DNA of 64,000 bases from Vogesella mureinivorans (GCF_007644035.1 NZ_VMTV02000134.1:62001-126000), one strand, 5' to 3'. Counted from the first letter of the stretch, positions 1 to 9,714 are shown. Notes: a model not told the origin generated them from the letters alone. Translations and numbers: made by a program.

Positions 1-98
1 GCTATCGGGTGATACGATGAAAAGACAACACAGCAATAAATGCGGCCAAGCCCGGCCCGGTACCGCGGGCAGGGCCACAGCCATAGACAGAGAGCACG

Positions 99-767
99 AT
101 GAGACTGCTGCTAGTAGAAGATAACCACGACATTGCCACCTGGCTGCAAAAGGCGCTGAGCGCTGCCGGCCATGCGGTGGATATTGCGCCGGATGGCGTG
201 CAGGCCGACCAGCTGCTGGCTTACGAGCCTTATTCGCTGGTGATTCTGGACATCGGCCTGCCGCGCATGGACGGCTTCGAGGTGCTCAAGCGCCTGCGCC
301 GCCGTGGCAACCGCGTGCCGGTACTGGTGCTCACCGCGCAGTCCGGCATCGACGCCCGCGTGCACGGCCTGGACCTGGGCGCCGACGACTACCTGGGCAA
401 GCCGTTCGAGCTGGCCGAGCTGGAAGCGCGCGTGCGCGCCCTGCTGCGCCGCGCCCAGGGCAGCGAAGGCGGTGTGCTGCAGTGTGGCGAGCTGGCCTTC
501 GAGCCGGCGCACAAGCGTTTTACCGTCTGCGGCCAACCTTTGGCGCTCACCCCGCGCGAGATGGCTGTACTAGAGGTGCTGCTATACCGCCAGGGCAAGC
601 CGGTAAGCAAAGAGGTGCTGGCCGACCAGATCGTGCGGCTGGACCAGGACCTGAGCCCGGACGCCATGGAAATCTACGTGCACCGCCTGCGCAAGAAGCT
701 GGCCGGTAGCGGCGTGGCCATCCTGACCCTGCGCGGGCTGGGTTATATGCTGGACGTGGCCAAATGA
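99..767 (+). CDS. OmpR/PhoB-family response regulator (TctD/QseB-like)
   Basis: Cytoplasmic DNA-binding response regulator of 222 residues, the usual length for the family. The N-terminal receiver domain (about 1-115) has the acidic pocket Asp8, phospho-acceptor Asp51 in LVILDIGLP, Thr79 and Lys101. The C-terminal winged helix (about 125-220) contains the typical LTPREMAVLEVLL and VHRLRKKL segments. It overlaps the next gene, a sensor kinase, by four bases (ATGA), so the two are translationally coupled and form a cognate pair. The kinase's N-terminal domain type suggests a TctD-like carboxylate-responsive system, but the target genes are not in the window. A copy of the dispersed 13-mer lies inside the gene at 528-540. 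Confidence 0.95.
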   Translation: MRLLLVEDNHDIATWLQKALSAAGHAVDIAPDGVQADQLLAYEPYSLVILDIGLPRMDGFEVLKRLRRRGNRVPVLVLTAQSGIDARVHGLDLGADDYLGKPFELAELEARVRALLRRAQGSEGGVLQCGELAFEPAHKRFTVCGQPLALTPREMAVLEVLLYRQGKPVSKEVLADQIVRLDQDLSPDAMEIYVHRLRKKLAGSGVAILTLRGLGYMLDVAK

Positions 768-2173
768 CGCTCTCGCTGCGGCGCCAGCTGGTGCAATGGG
801 TGGTGATCCCGCTGATACCGCTGGCGGCCGCCACCGCCTGGCTGGCGCAGGACAACGCGCGCGAGGCGGCCAACGCTGCCTTCGACCGCACCCTGCAAGC
901 CTCGGCCCGCAGCATTGCCGAGCGCATCGTGGTGCAGGACGGCGAGCTGGTGGTGGATATCCCGGTGGCGGCGCTGGAAATGTTCGACCCGCATTTCCAG
1001 GACCGCGTGTTTTACCGCATCGGCTTTGCTGGCGGCTCCACCATTACCGGCGACGCCGACCTGCCGCTGCCCGCCACCCTGCCCGGCGCCGGCGAGCTGC
1101 GCTTTTACGATGCCAGCTTTCGCGAGGAAGCCATCCGCAGCGTGGCGCTGGCGGTGCCGCTGTACTACGCCGGCAGCCAGCGCTTGCTGCTGGTGCAGGT
1201 AGGTGAAACCACGCTGTCGCGCGCCTCGCTGGCCCGGCGGCTGTTTACCGAATCGCTGGCGCAGCAATGGCTGATCGGCGCCGTGGCGGCGTTGTTGGTG
1301 GCCATTGGCATCAACCGCGCCCTGCGCCCGCTGGGCCGCCTGCGTAGCACGCTGAAAGCTCGCGCCGGCGACCCCTCGCTACAGCTGGATGTCGGCAGCG
1401 TGCAAAAAGAGCTGCAGCCGCTGGTGATGGCACTGAACACGGCGCTGTCCGAGCTGGAAAACCAGCTGTCCATCCGCCAGCGCTTTATTGCCGACGCCGC
1501 CCACCAGCTGCGCACGCCGCTTACCCTGCTGAAAACCCAGGCCGAATACACACAGCGCCAGCCCGACCCCGCCGAGCAGCAAGCCGGCCTGGCCGCGCTG
1601 GTGCACTCTACCGACCAGGTGATTCGCCTGGCCAACCAGCTGCTGGCGCTGTCGCGTGCCGAGCCCGGCCCGGCGCAGCACGAAACGCGCGAGCTGGATG
1701 TGGCCGAGCTGGCACGCGAAGTGACCATGGACTTTGTCATGGTGGCGCTGGATAAGGCGCTGGACCTGGGCTACGAGGGCGACGACAGCGCCCTGCTGTG
1801 CGGCCAACCTTTGTTGCTGCGCGAAATGCTGTCCAACCTGATCGACAACGCCGTGCGCTATACCCCGGCCGGTGGCGAAATCACGGTATCCGCCTGGCAG
1901 CGCGGCAGTGCTGTCGAGCTGGTCATCAGCGACAGCGGCCCGGGTATCCCGCCAGAAGAACAATCGCTGGTGTTCGAGCGCTTTTACCGTGGCCAGCAGG
2001 CCGGGGGCGATGGCTGTGGCCTGGGCCTGGCCATCGTGCGGGAAATCGTGCGCGGCCATGCCGGGCACATCACGCTGGAGTCTGGCAGCGTTGGCGGTTT
2101 GCGCATCGTCATCACCTTGCCACGCCAGCCGCCGCCGCTAGCGGGGGACGCGTTACACTCCGGGCTGGATTGA
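764..2173 (+). CDS. Sensor histidine kinase, TctE-like
   Basis: Inner-membrane histidine kinase of 469 residues, partner of the upstream regulator. There are two membrane segments (about 10-28 and 168-185) around a periplasmic region resembling the 2CSK_N domain of TctE-type kinases. A linker leads to the H-box with His247 in DAAHQLRTPL, then the N-box (LSNLIDNAVRYTP) and glycine-rich ATP lid (DSGPGIP, GLGLAIV). All catalytic boxes are intact. TctE relatives often sense tricarboxylates, but the ligand here cannot be read from sequence. A copy of the 13-mer lies at 1799-1811, encoding Cys-Gly-Gln-Pro as in the regulator gene. Confidence 0.94.
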   Translation: MTLSLRRQLVQWVVIPLIPLAAATAWLAQDNAREAANAAFDRTLQASARSIAERIVVQDGELVVDIPVAALEMFDPHFQDRVFYRIGFAGGSTITGDADLPLPATLPGAGELRFYDASFREEAIRSVALAVPLYYAGSQRLLLVQVGETTLSRASLARRLFTESLAQQWLIGAVAALLVAIGINRALRPLGRLRSTLKARAGDPSLQLDVGSVQKELQPLVMALNTALSELENQLSIRQRFIADAAHQLRTPLTLLKTQAEYTQRQPDPAEQQAGLAALVHSTDQVIRLANQLLALSRAEPGPAQHETRELDVAELAREVTMDFVMVALDKALDLGYEGDDSALLCGQPLLLREMLSNLIDNAVRYTPAGGEITVSAWQRGSAVELVISDSGPGIPPEEQSLVFERFYRGQQAGGDGCGLGLAIVREIVRGHAGHITLESGSVGGLRIVITLPRQPPPLAGDALHSGLD

Positions 2174-2194
2174 CTCACGGAACACCTTTACACC

Positions 2195-5100
2195 ATGACC
2201 CTGCGCCCACGACACCTGCTTGCCACCCTGCCCTTGCTGGCACGCCCCGGCCTGGCAGCAGAGGCCGGCGCGCACTTGCCGGGGCCATGGCTGCTTAGCG
2301 CCGCGCTGGCGGTACTGGCGGGGGGGCTGCTGTGGCTGGCCGGGCGCCGCCACCGCCATGCCCAGGCCCTGCAGGCCCAGCACCGGCGCATGCAAAACCA
2401 GCAGGCCACCTTGTTGCAAAGCCTGGGGGAAGGCGTATGGGGCTCGGATATGGACGGGTGCTGCATCTTTGTCAACGACGCAGCCCTGGCCATGCTGGGC
2501 TATACCCGCCACGAGCTGGCGCACCGCAGCGCCCACGAGCTGGTACACCACCATTACCCGGACGGCCGCCCCTACCCCGTGGCCGACTGCCCGGTAACGC
2601 AAACCATGCAAGACGGCCAGCCGCGCTCGTGTGACGAGTACCTGATCTGCAAGGACGGCAGCTTCCTGCCGGTCTGGCTCACGGTTACGGCGCTGTGCGA
2701 GGACGGCCGGCAAACCGGCGTGGTGACCACCTTCAAGAATATCCGCGCCCAGAAAGCCGCCACCCAGCAGATACACCGCCTGAACCAGGCCTACGCGGCG
2801 CTATCGTTTACCAACCAGACCATTGTGCGCGAGCAAGACCCGCAGCGCCTGTTCGAGCGTATCTGCGAGATTGCCGTGCAGCACGGCGGCCAGCGCATGG
2901 CGTGGATAGGCCGGCACGATGCCGACGGGCAATACCTGCAGCCGCTGGCGGTGTACGGCAGCGGTGCCGACTATCTGGACGAAATCACTGTCTGGACGCG
3001 GCCGGATAAAACCGAAAGCCACGGTGCCGCCTCGCGCGCGGTGATCGAGCAGCAGCCGGTGGTGATCCCCAGCTTTCGCGAGCTGGCGCGCCAGGTGCTG
3101 GCCGGGCAGTCGGCACTGGCCGAGCAATGGGTGCAGCGTATCGAGCGTTTTGGCTGGGGTGCTACCGCGGCCTTTCCTATTCGCCACGCTGGCGACGCGC
3201 AGCTGGTGCTGGCGGTGTACTACGGTGCCGATTTCGAGTTTGACCAGCAGCTGGTAGAGCTATTCAGCGAAATGGCCAGCGATATCGGCTACGCGCTGGA
3301 CCGCATCGCCATGCAAGAGGAGCAGGTGCGCAGCCGGCGGCTGGAAGATGCCCGTGCCTTTTTGCTGGAATGCATGAACAGCGACCCGCCGCTGGCGCAA
3401 GGCCTGCAGCGGGTGGCCAGCTATCTGCAAACCCTGCTGCAGCGCCGCTGCACCTTCCGCCTGCCAGGCGATACCGCCCCGCCACCGGCCGGCTGTGTAT
3501 GCCTGCCTGTCCCCGCGCTGGATGGCCATGTGCTGGCCGAGCTGTATGTCGAGGGCCTGGCCGACGAGCCACTGGCCCCCCACGACGAGCACCTGTTACA
3601 CAGCATGCGCCACCTGGTGGCTCTGGCCATCGAGCGCAAGCAGGCCGTGACGCACCTGCAGTTGGCCGCCAGCGTGTTCAGCCACTCTAGCGAAGGCATC
3701 ATGCTCACCACGCCGCAAGGGCTGATCGTGGAGGTGAACCCGGCGTTTTCGCGCATTACCGGCTACCCGCGTGAAGAAGTGCTGGGCCATAACCCCAGCA
3801 TGCTGTCATCCGGCCGGCAGGAGGCAGGCTTTTACCAGGACATGTGGCAAACCCTGCGCCAGCAGGGCTTGTGGCAAGGCGAGATCTGGAACCGCCGCCG
3901 CGATGGCACCTGCTACCCCGAGCTGCTGACCATTTCCGCCGTCTACGACAGCAGCGGCCAACTAAGCCATTACCTGGGCGTGTTTTCCGATATCTCCTTG
4001 CTGAAACAGCAAGAAGCCCGCCTGCAAAAAATGGCCTATTACGACGCCCTAACCGAGCTGCCCAACCGCGTACTGCTGGCCGACCGCATGCAGCAGGCAC
4101 TGGCGCACACGCGGCGCAGCCAGCGCCTGCTGGGCGTGTGCTACCTGGACCTGGATGGTTTCAAGCCGGTCAACGACCGCTACGGCCACCAGATGGGCGA
4201 CCAGGTGCTGGTGGCGCTGGCCGAGCGTTTGCGCCAGCTGGTACGCGGCGGCGATACCGTGGCGCGGCTGGGCGGGGACGAGTTCGTGATCCTGCTGACC
4301 GAGCTGGCCAGCCCGGCGCAATGCGAGCACGCACTGCAAAGCCTGCTGCACGAAATCGCCCGCCCGCTACAGCTGGGCGAGCTGCAGCTGCAGCTGCAGC
4401 TCACCGCCAGCATCGGCGCCACGCTGTTTCCCTACGACGACTGCGACGCCGATACCCTGCTACGCCACGCCGACCAGGCCATGTACCAGGCCAAGCAAGA
4501 CGGCCGGCACCGCTATCAGCTATTCGACAGCCAGCAGGCCCGCCAGCAGCGTAACCACAGCGAGCAGCAAGCCCGTGTGGGCGATGCCCTGGCTGCGGGC
4601 GAGCTATGCCTGTACTACCAGCCCAAGGTAAACATGCAGGATGGCCGCATGGTGGGGGCCGAGGCGCTGCTGCGCTGGCAGCACCCGGTGTTGGGCCTGC
4701 TGTTGCCCGCGGCCTTTTTGCCCCAGATCGAAGACAGCCCGCTCATTAGCCGTGTCGGGCAATGGGTGATCGACACCGCGCTGGCCCAGCTGGCCGTGTG
4801 GCAGCGCGACGGCCTGCAGCTGACCGTGAGCGTGAATGTGGCGGCCAGCCAGCTGCAGCAGCCCGACTTTGTCAGCCAGCTGGCGCAGAGCCTGGCGCGC
4901 TACCCGGCGCTGTCACCGCAGCATCTGGAGCTGGAGATTCTGGAAAGTGCGGCCCTGCACGATATGGGCCAGGTATCGGACGTGATGCAGGCCTGCCAGG
5001 CCTTGGGCGTGAGCTTTGCGCTGGATGACTTTGGTACCGGCTATTCCTCGCTGACCTACTGCAAACGCTTGCCGGCATCACTGCTGAAAATCGACCAGTC

Positions 5101-5356
5101 GTTTGTGCGCGATATGCTGGAAAACAGCGAAGACCGCGCCATCGTGGCTGGGGTCATCAGCCTGGCGCGCGCCTTTGGCCGTGATGTGATTGCCGAAGGC
5201 GTGGAAACCATCGCCCACGCGCACGCGCTGCGCAGCCTGGGCTGCCAGCTGGGCCAGGGCTACGGCATTGCCCGGCCCATGCCCGCCGAGGCACTGCCCG
5301 GCTGGGTGGCCGCGTGGCCGGCATCGGCGCTATGCCACGCCATGCTGCAAAGCTGA
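2195..5356 (+). CDS. Membrane PAS-GAF-PAS-GGDEF-EAL c-di-GMP enzyme
   Basis: Large signalling protein of 1053 residues, 21 bases after the kinase and probably cotranscribed. An N-terminal hydrophobic region and a membrane helix (about 30-48) are followed by PAS (about 65-185), GAF (about 200-355), a second PAS (about 480-600), GGDEF (about 615-780) and EAL (about 795-1045). The cyclase motif is an intact GGDEF at residue 693 with an RGGD inhibitory site five residues before it. The EAL domain keeps EALLRW at 823, DDFGTGYSS and AEGVE. Both cyclase and phosphodiesterase activity are therefore possible. Linkage to the two-component system suggests a joint sensory output. The start lacks a strong ribosome-binding site, so the N-terminus is less certain. 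Confidence 0.93.
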   Translation: MTLRPRHLLATLPLLARPGLAAEAGAHLPGPWLLSAALAVLAGGLLWLAGRRHRHAQALQAQHRRMQNQQATLLQSLGEGVWGSDMDGCCIFVNDAALAMLGYTRHELAHRSAHELVHHHYPDGRPYPVADCPVTQTMQDGQPRSCDEYLICKDGSFLPVWLTVTALCEDGRQTGVVTTFKNIRAQKAATQQIHRLNQAYAALSFTNQTIVREQDPQRLFERICEIAVQHGGQRMAWIGRHDADGQYLQPLAVYGSGADYLDEITVWTRPDKTESHGAASRAVIEQQPVVIPSFRELARQVLAGQSALAEQWVQRIERFGWGATAAFPIRHAGDAQLVLAVYYGADFEFDQQLVELFSEMASDIGYALDRIAMQEEQVRSRRLEDARAFLLECMNSDPPLAQGLQRVASYLQTLLQRRCTFRLPGDTAPPPAGCVCLPVPALDGHVLAELYVEGLADEPLAPHDEHLLHSMRHLVALAIERKQAVTHLQLAASVFSHSSEGIMLTTPQGLIVEVNPAFSRITGYPREEVLGHNPSMLSSGRQEAGFYQDMWQTLRQQGLWQGEIWNRRRDGTCYPELLTISAVYDSSGQLSHYLGVFSDISLLKQQEARLQKMAYYDALTELPNRVLLADRMQQALAHTRRSQRLLGVCYLDLDGFKPVNDRYGHQMGDQVLVALAERLRQLVRGGDTVARLGGDEFVILLTELASPAQCEHALQSLLHEIARPLQLGELQLQLQLTASIGATLFPYDDCDADTLLRHADQAMYQAKQDGRHRYQLFDSQQARQQRNHSEQQARVGDALAAGELCLYYQPKVNMQDGRMVGAEALLRWQHPVLGLLLPAAFLPQIEDSPLISRVGQWVIDTALAQLAVWQRDGLQLTVSVNVAASQLQQPDFVSQLAQSLARYPALSPQHLELEILESAALHDMGQVSDVMQACQALGVSFALDDFGTGYSSLTYCKRLPASLLKIDQSFVRDMLENSEDRAIVAGVISLARAFGRDVIAEGVETIAHAHALRSLGCQLGQGYGIARPMPAEALPGWVAAWPASALCHAMLQS

Positions 5357-5382
5357 ATGGCACCAGGTTGGCCGCAAAACAA

Positions 5383-5410
5383 AACGCCACTGCCGGCAGG
5401 CAGTGGCGTT
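5383..5410. terminator. Bidirectional hairpin between convergent genes
   Basis: A 12-bp inverted repeat AACGCCACTGCC / GGCAGTGGCGTT lies between the 3' ends of the GGDEF-EAL gene and pyrI. T-rich flanks are weak, so it is a probable rather than certain terminator. A single plus-orientation copy of the dispersed word (5365-5376) lies just before it. Confidence 0.65.
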
Positions 5411-5472
5411 CGTCATATTGTCAGCGCTATCGCATCGTGGCGTAGCTGCTTGTCTATTTCCCTCTGTACGAC

Positions 5473-5940
5473 TTAGCGCACGGCGACAACAATATCCTTG
5501 CTGAACACCTTTTCGCAATACTTGCACTTCATTTTGGTGTCATGTTCGGTCACGCGCACGCTGAAATGGCTCTGTACCGGCTCCACATGCGACACGCAGT
5601 TGGAGTTGGGGCAGGCAAACAGGTCGGTCACTTCGGCCGGTATCGCCAGCTTCTGCTTGCGTACCACCTCGAAGTTTTCGATCACGCTGACGGTGCACTT
5701 GGGCGCCAGCAGCGCCAGCTCATTGGCCTGGCCTTCGGTGAGTACCAGGTTTTCCACCTTGATCAGGTCTTTGTTGCCCATGTGGCCGCTGGACAGGTTC
5801 AGCCCCACGGTCACGCGCTCGCCGTAGCTGGTTAGCTCGAACAGGTCCAGAATGCGCAGGCCCAGGCCGGCAGGGATATGGTCGATCACGGTGCCGTTTT
5901 TCAGCGCCTCGACATTACGGGCGTAGACTTTTTCGCTCAT
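5473..5940 (-). CDS. pyrI: Aspartate carbamoyltransferase regulatory chain
   Basis: Regulatory subunit that binds nucleotide effectors and makes the pyrimidine pathway enzyme ATCase allosteric. From Met at 5940 it has 155 residues, close to the enterobacterial protein. The allosteric domain (about 1-100) is followed by the zinc domain with Cys110, Cys115, Cys139 and Cys142, the spacing of the E. coli zinc site. The 5940 start is chosen because AAAGGA lies six bases upstream; an upstream in-frame GTG at 5955 would overlap pyrB. It follows pyrB after 11 bases and is cotranscribed with it. ATCase with separate PyrB and PyrI chains is typical of enterobacteria and of Neisseriales. Confidence 0.97.
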   Translation of the reverse strand: MSEKVYARNVEALKNGTVIDHIPAGLGLRILDLFELTSYGERVTVGLNLSSGHMGNKDLIKVENLVLTEGQANELALLAPKCTVSVIENFEVVRKQKLAIPAEVTDLFACPNSNCVSHVEPVQSHFSVRVTEHDTKMKCKYCEKVFSKDIVVAVR

Positions 5941-5951
5941 GGTTTTTCCTT

Positions 5952-6872
5952 TCACACCGTTTCGTTCAGTACCAGCGACAGCAGCGCCTGGCGGGCGTAC
6001 ACGCCGTTTTTCGCCTGCTCGAAATAGTAGGCGTGCGGGGTGGCGTCCACGTCGGTGGCGATTTCATCCACGCGCGGCAGCGGGTGCAGGATCTTCATAT
6101 TGGGGCGGGCGTTGCGCAGCATGTCGGCGCGTAGCACGAACTGGCCTTGTATTTTCTGGTATTCCGCCTCGTCGAAGCGCTCGCGCTGTACGCGGGTCAT
6201 GTACAGGATATCGATGTGCGGGATCACTTCTTCGATGGTGCTGGCAATGGTGTAGCTGATGCCGCGCTCGTCCAGCTCTTCGCACAGGTAGTCCGGCATG
6301 GCCAGCGCCTCGGGGCCGACAAAGTAGAACTTGGCGCCGAACAGCGACAGCGCCTGCGCCAGCGAGTGCACGGTGCGGCCGTATTTCAGGTCGCCGACAA
6401 AGGCCACGGTCAGGTTATCCAGCCGGCCCTGGGTTTCGCGCAGGGTAAACAGGTCCAGCAGGGTTTGCGACGGGTGCTGGTTGGCCCCGTCGCCGCCGTT
6501 GATGATGGGTACGGCGGAGAATTCGCTGGCCACGCGGGCGGCGCCCTCTTTCGGGTGGCGCATCACGATGGCATCGGTGTAGCTGCTGATAATGCGCACG
6601 GTGTCGGCCAGGGTTTCACCCTTTTTGGTGGAGGTGCTGGCCGCGTCGGAGAAGCCGATTACGGTACCGCCCAGGCGCTGCACGGCGGTTTCGAACGACA
6701 GGCGGGTGCGGGTAGACGGCTCGAAAAAGCAGGTGGCGATCAGGCGGCCCTGCAGCAGGTCGGCGCGCGGCTTGGCTTTCAGGCGCGCGGCGGTTTCTAC
6801 CACCAGCTCCATTTCAGCCCGGCTGAAGTCCGGGATAGAGATAATGTGCTTGCGATAAAGCGGGTTGGGCAT
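5952..6872 (-). CDS. pyrB: Aspartate carbamoyltransferase catalytic chain
   Basis: Catalyses carbamoyl phosphate plus L-aspartate to N-carbamoyl-aspartate, the committed step of pyrimidine synthesis. The 306 residues match the family. The carbamoyl-phosphate loop is [11 protein letters not shown] (Ser53-Arg57), and [11 protein letters not shown] near the C-terminus is the conserved HPLPR motif of the transcarbamylase fold. It is the first gene of pyrBI. A leader with a hairpin and U-tract about 36 bases upstream suggests attenuation by pyrimidine level, as in enterobacteria. Confidence 0.98.
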   Translation of the reverse strand: MPNPLYRKHIISIPDFSRAEMELVVETAARLKAKPRADLLQGRLIATCFFEPSTRTRLSFETAVQRLGGTVIGFSDAASTSTKKGETLADTVRIISSYTDAIVMRHPKEGAARVASEFSAVPIINGGDGANQHPSQTLLDLFTLRETQGRLDNLTVAFVGDLKYGRTVHSLAQALSLFGAKFYFVGPEALAMPDYLCEELDERGISYTIASTIEEVIPHIDILYMTRVQRERFDEAEYQKIQGQFVLRADMLRNARPNMKILHPLPRVDEIATDVDATPHAYYFEQAKNGVYARQALLSLVLNETV

Positions 6873-6908
6873 GGCGGGTCGCTCCGGCAGATGACAAAAA
6901 CAAGGCTG

Positions 6909-6943
6909 AAAAAAAAGCCCCTGAGCAATCAGGAGCTTTTTTT
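6909..6943 (-). promoter_or_regulatory. Probable pyrBI attenuator hairpin
   Basis: Read on the minus strand, a 9-bp stem (one G:U pair, loop UUGC) at 6916-6937 is followed by a run of eight T residues and then pyrB. A run of five T residues precedes the hairpin in the leader. This is the layout of an intrinsic terminator inside a leader, as in the UTP-sensitive pyrBI attenuator of E. coli. A possible leader peptide starts at 6969, reads through the hairpin with consecutive Phe codons, and ends inside pyrB at 6814. It has no clear ribosome-binding site. Mechanism is inferred by analogy. Confidence 0.65.
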
Positions 6944-7072
6944 ACAAAAACGGTCGGGCCCGGCAGCATGTCGATCACGGCCGGCAACGGCAACGCCTTG
7001 CGCCAGGGCGACAAAAGCGGCAGTGCGTGGGCGGGAAGGAATCATGGTGCGGCTCGCGAACAAAACTGCGGG

Positions 7073-7078
7073 ATTATA
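7073..7078 (-). promoter_or_regulatory. Putative -10 box for pyrBI
   Basis: A perfect TATAAT on the minus strand about 195 bases upstream of pyrB. The hexamer 17 bases further upstream (TACCCA) matches the -35 consensus poorly. It would start a leader transcript that contains the attenuator. Confidence 0.45.
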
Positions 7079-7316
7079 CGAAATATGGTGTGGCCTGGGT
7101 AGGGGCTAGCCTGCTATCAGGCGCCATGCCAGCAAGACGAAACCCGATGCCAGCCATGGGCGCCAGCGTGGGCCCAAGCAATTGCGCTGGTGCGCCGAGC
7201 AGTAATAGCAGTAGCCCTTGGCCGTGGACTGCTACGGTGGCGGGTACCGCTTGCCATTGCGGCCAACCATAGCGGGTAATGCGCTGTCGTTTTGAAAAAC
7301 ACATTCATCTACCGAA
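7079..7316. other. Intergenic stretch without a recognisable gene
   Basis: No credible coding region was found between the pyrBI promoter and the long repeat. It contains one minus-orientation copy of the dispersed word (7258-7268). The rest shows no clear feature. Confidence 0.5.
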
Positions 7317-7547
7317 TCCGCTACGCGGATGATGTTTGAAGATGCCGGTTCCGCCCGGCAGACGGGAAAGGGGGCGGATTGCCGCCCCCTTTTCATTCCC
7401 CCGCAACCCGGGGCTGCTCGAAACCCCGGCCAAAATGGCACGCCCCAGGCGCCGCCGAACTCGCCCCTCGCTAACGGCCCGGGGCTCAAACAAATCGGCG
7501 TCTTAAAACCTGGGGCGCACCATTTTGCCCGGCTCGCGCCAACGGGA
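7317..7547 (+). repeat. Long direct repeat, copy A (about 230 bp)
   Basis: Nearly identical to 40761-40989 in the same orientation, with roughly ten to fifteen differences by eye. Inside is a strong G/C hairpin (AGGGGGCGG ATT CCGCCCCCTTTT, about 7369-7393) that resembles an intrinsic terminator. One frame is open through both copies, but the frame leaves the repeat into unrelated sequence on each side, no ribosome-binding site precedes it, and the protein resembles nothing I recognise. I read it as a noncoding dispersed element, possibly a small-RNA gene or a miniature mobile element. Confidence 0.8.
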
Positions 7548-7635
7548 CCGAGAGATCGACTGGCCTTTCAGCGGCTGATCAGGTTGTATGCGCCCATTCA
7601 GTGCTGTCCTGTGGCTTTCGATCCCGAGTCTGCCC

Positions 7636-9714
7636 TTACAGCCGGAAATTGCTCACCAGCCGTTCCAGGTTGCCAGACAGCTCGCGCAGCTGTTCTACCT
7701 CGCTGCGTACCTCGCGCGCGATATCGCTGTTGGTGTGCGCCATATTGCTGATGCGCTCCACGTTCTGCGCGATCTCGGTGGTGGCGCTGGACTGCTCACG
7801 GGTGGACGAGGCAATGTCGCCAATCGACATCACCAGCGTGTGGCTCTTTTCCTGCACCGTTTGCATGGCCTGGTTGGCCGCATGGGCAATGTCCACGCTC
7901 ACCGCTACCAGGTCGCGGCTGTGCTTCACGTCGGCCACCGCGTCGTTGGTTTCGCTGCCAATGGCGTTGACGATGCGGCTGATCTGCACGGTGGCTTCGG
8001 CGGTGCGCCCGGCCAGGTTGCGTACCTCGTCGGCTACTACGGCAAAGCCCCTGCCCTGCTCGCCGGCCCGGGCGGCTTCGATGGCGGCGTTCAGCGCCAG
8101 CAGGTTGGTCTGGTCGGCAATGTCCTTGATCACGTTGACGATGGTGTTGACCTCTTGCGAGCGCTCGCCCAGCGCGCCCATGCGGTCGGCCAGCGCCTGC
8201 ATGCTGCTGGTCATGCGCTGGATTTCGTCGGTGACCTGACCCACGGTGGCCACGCTCTTCTCGGTAAGCTGGCCGGTTTCACGCACGATGCCTTCGGCGT
8301 CGCTGGCGGAGTTGGCAATGTGCTGCACGCTGACGGTGACCTCTTCCACACCGGCGGCGGTGGCGCTGGCGGCGTCGGACTGCTGCGCCGAGGCCTGTTC
8401 TACCTTGATGGCGCTGTCGGCCAGCTGCCCGGCGCTGCGGCTCACGGCCAGGCTCTGCTCACGCACGTCGATGAACATCTCGCGCAGGCTGTCGATAAAG
8501 CGGTTGAAGGCGTCGGCGGTGTGGCCGATTTCGTCACGGTTGCTGACATGGATGCGTACGGTCAGGTCGCCTTTGCCGCTAGCCAGCTGCTCCATGGTGT
8601 TGGCCAGGGTGTTCAGCGGGCGGGTCAGTGCGCGCACCACGGCGGCCAGTACCAGCAGGATGATGACCAGCGCCACAATGCCGATCACGATGGCCATATT
8701 GCGCTGGCTCACCGCTGACTCGGTAATGGCTGCGGTGGGGATGGATACGCCCGCCGCCCAGTACTGGCCGGTTTCGCCTACCTTGATCGGGTAAAAGAAG
8801 TGGGTGAAACCGCTGTCTTCATAAACGAAGCTTTCGCCTTTCTTGATCTTGTCGACGTTGGCCGCCAGCGGGTCTTCCTTGGCCAGCGGTTTACCTACCA
8901 GCGCGGCATCGGGGTTCACCACGTACAGGCCACCTTCGGACACCATGCGCACAAAGCCGGTGTCGTACAGCTTTACGCTGCCATACTTTTTCTGCAGGGT
9001 ATCCAGTGCCAGGTCGGCTGCGGCTACGCCCAGAAATTTGCCGCTGGCGTCCTTGATGGCCACGGCCAGCGAGCTTTCCAGTACCTGTTTGCCCTGTACT
9101 TCGTAAAAGAACGGCTCGGTAATGGTGTCGCGACCACGGGTTTTCGGCACGTAGTAGAAGTCACCCCAGCCTGGCTTGTCGTAGTCGGGTACGTATTCGG
9201 TGAGTTTGTCTTTCCATTCCGGGAATTTTTCTACCCGGTCTTTGGACATCATCACGTCTTGTGCCGCTTTACCATCACCGCCCCGCGTCATATAGGGGCT
9301 GTAGCGCCCGGACGGGTCGTGCCGTGGCCAGTCCAGACGGAAGGCATCGTCTTTGCCGTCCAGCGCATTGGGCTCGTACAGCATCCACATGCCGATGATT
9401 TGCGGCTCGGCATCCAGCACGCTAAGAATGGTGTTATCGATGACTTTGCGGTCTACCACACCGGCACGTTGCATGCCGGCTACCGCATCCGCCAGGTGTT
9501 TGGGCGTGGCAAAGCCGCGGCTCAGGTCACCCGTTACGGCATCGGCAAAGCGCCCGGCTTGTTCGGACGCCAGCTGGTAGCCCTGGTTCTTGGCCGAGTC
9601 GTAGCTTTGCTTGGCAATCAGGCCGATCATGCTGCTGAAACCTACCGCTATCGCCACCCCGGCGACCAGGATAATGCGGTTGCCCAGATGTCCCCACTTG
9701 GCTGTTTTTCCCAT
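7636..9714 (-). CDS. Methyl-accepting chemotaxis protein with large periplasmic sensor
   Basis: Chemoreceptor of 692 residues. A first membrane helix (about 12-34) is followed by a periplasmic domain of about 280 residues resembling double Cache (dCache_1), a second helix (about 337-360), HAMP (starting [18 protein letters not shown]) and a cytoplasmic signalling domain. The hairpin tip [20 protein letters not shown] is intact and should bind CheA/CheW. No che genes are nearby, so it is an orphan receptor. No C-terminal CheR-binding pentapeptide is seen. The ligand is unknown; dCache receptors commonly bind amino or organic acids. Confidence 0.95.
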   Translation of the reverse strand: MGKTAKWGHLGNRIILVAGVAIAVGFSSMIGLIAKQSYDSAKNQGYQLASEQAGRFADAVTGDLSRGFATPKHLADAVAGMQRAGVVDRKVIDNTILSVLDAEPQIIGMWMLYEPNALDGKDDAFRLDWPRHDPSGRYSPYMTRGGDGKAAQDVMMSKDRVEKFPEWKDKLTEYVPDYDKPGWGDFYYVPKTRGRDTITEPFFYEVQGKQVLESSLAVAIKDASGKFLGVAAADLALDTLQKKYGSVKLYDTGFVRMVSEGGLYVVNPDAALVGKPLAKEDPLAANVDKIKKGESFVYEDSGFTHFFYPIKVGETGQYWAAGVSIPTAAITESAVSQRNMAIVIGIVALVIILLVLAAVVRALTRPLNTLANTMEQLASGKGDLTVRIHVSNRDEIGHTADAFNRFIDSLREMFIDVREQSLAVSRSAGQLADSAIKVEQASAQQSDAASATAAGVEEVTVSVQHIANSASDAEGIVRETGQLTEKSVATVGQVTDEIQRMTSSMQALADRMGALGERSQEVNTIVNVIKDIADQTNLLALNAAIEAARAGEQGRGFAVVADEVRNLAGRTAEATVQISRIVNAIGSETNDAVADVKHSRDLVAVSVDIAHAANQAMQTVQEKSHTLVMSIGDIASSTREQSSATTEIAQNVERISNMAHTNSDIAREVRSEVEQLRELSGNLERLVSNFRL

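Noticed and set aside
7329-7751. Open frame across the long repeat copy A (with a similar one over copy B)
   Set aside because: No ribosome-binding site; the frame leaves the repeat into unrelated sequence at both ends and overlaps the 3' end of the chemoreceptor gene. The shared peptide comes from the DNA repeat, not from protein conservation.
7588-8718. Long plus-strand frame opposite the chemoreceptor
   Set aside because: Shadow of the minus-strand gene, which has clear chemoreceptor motifs; the opposite frame has none and high GC keeps it open.
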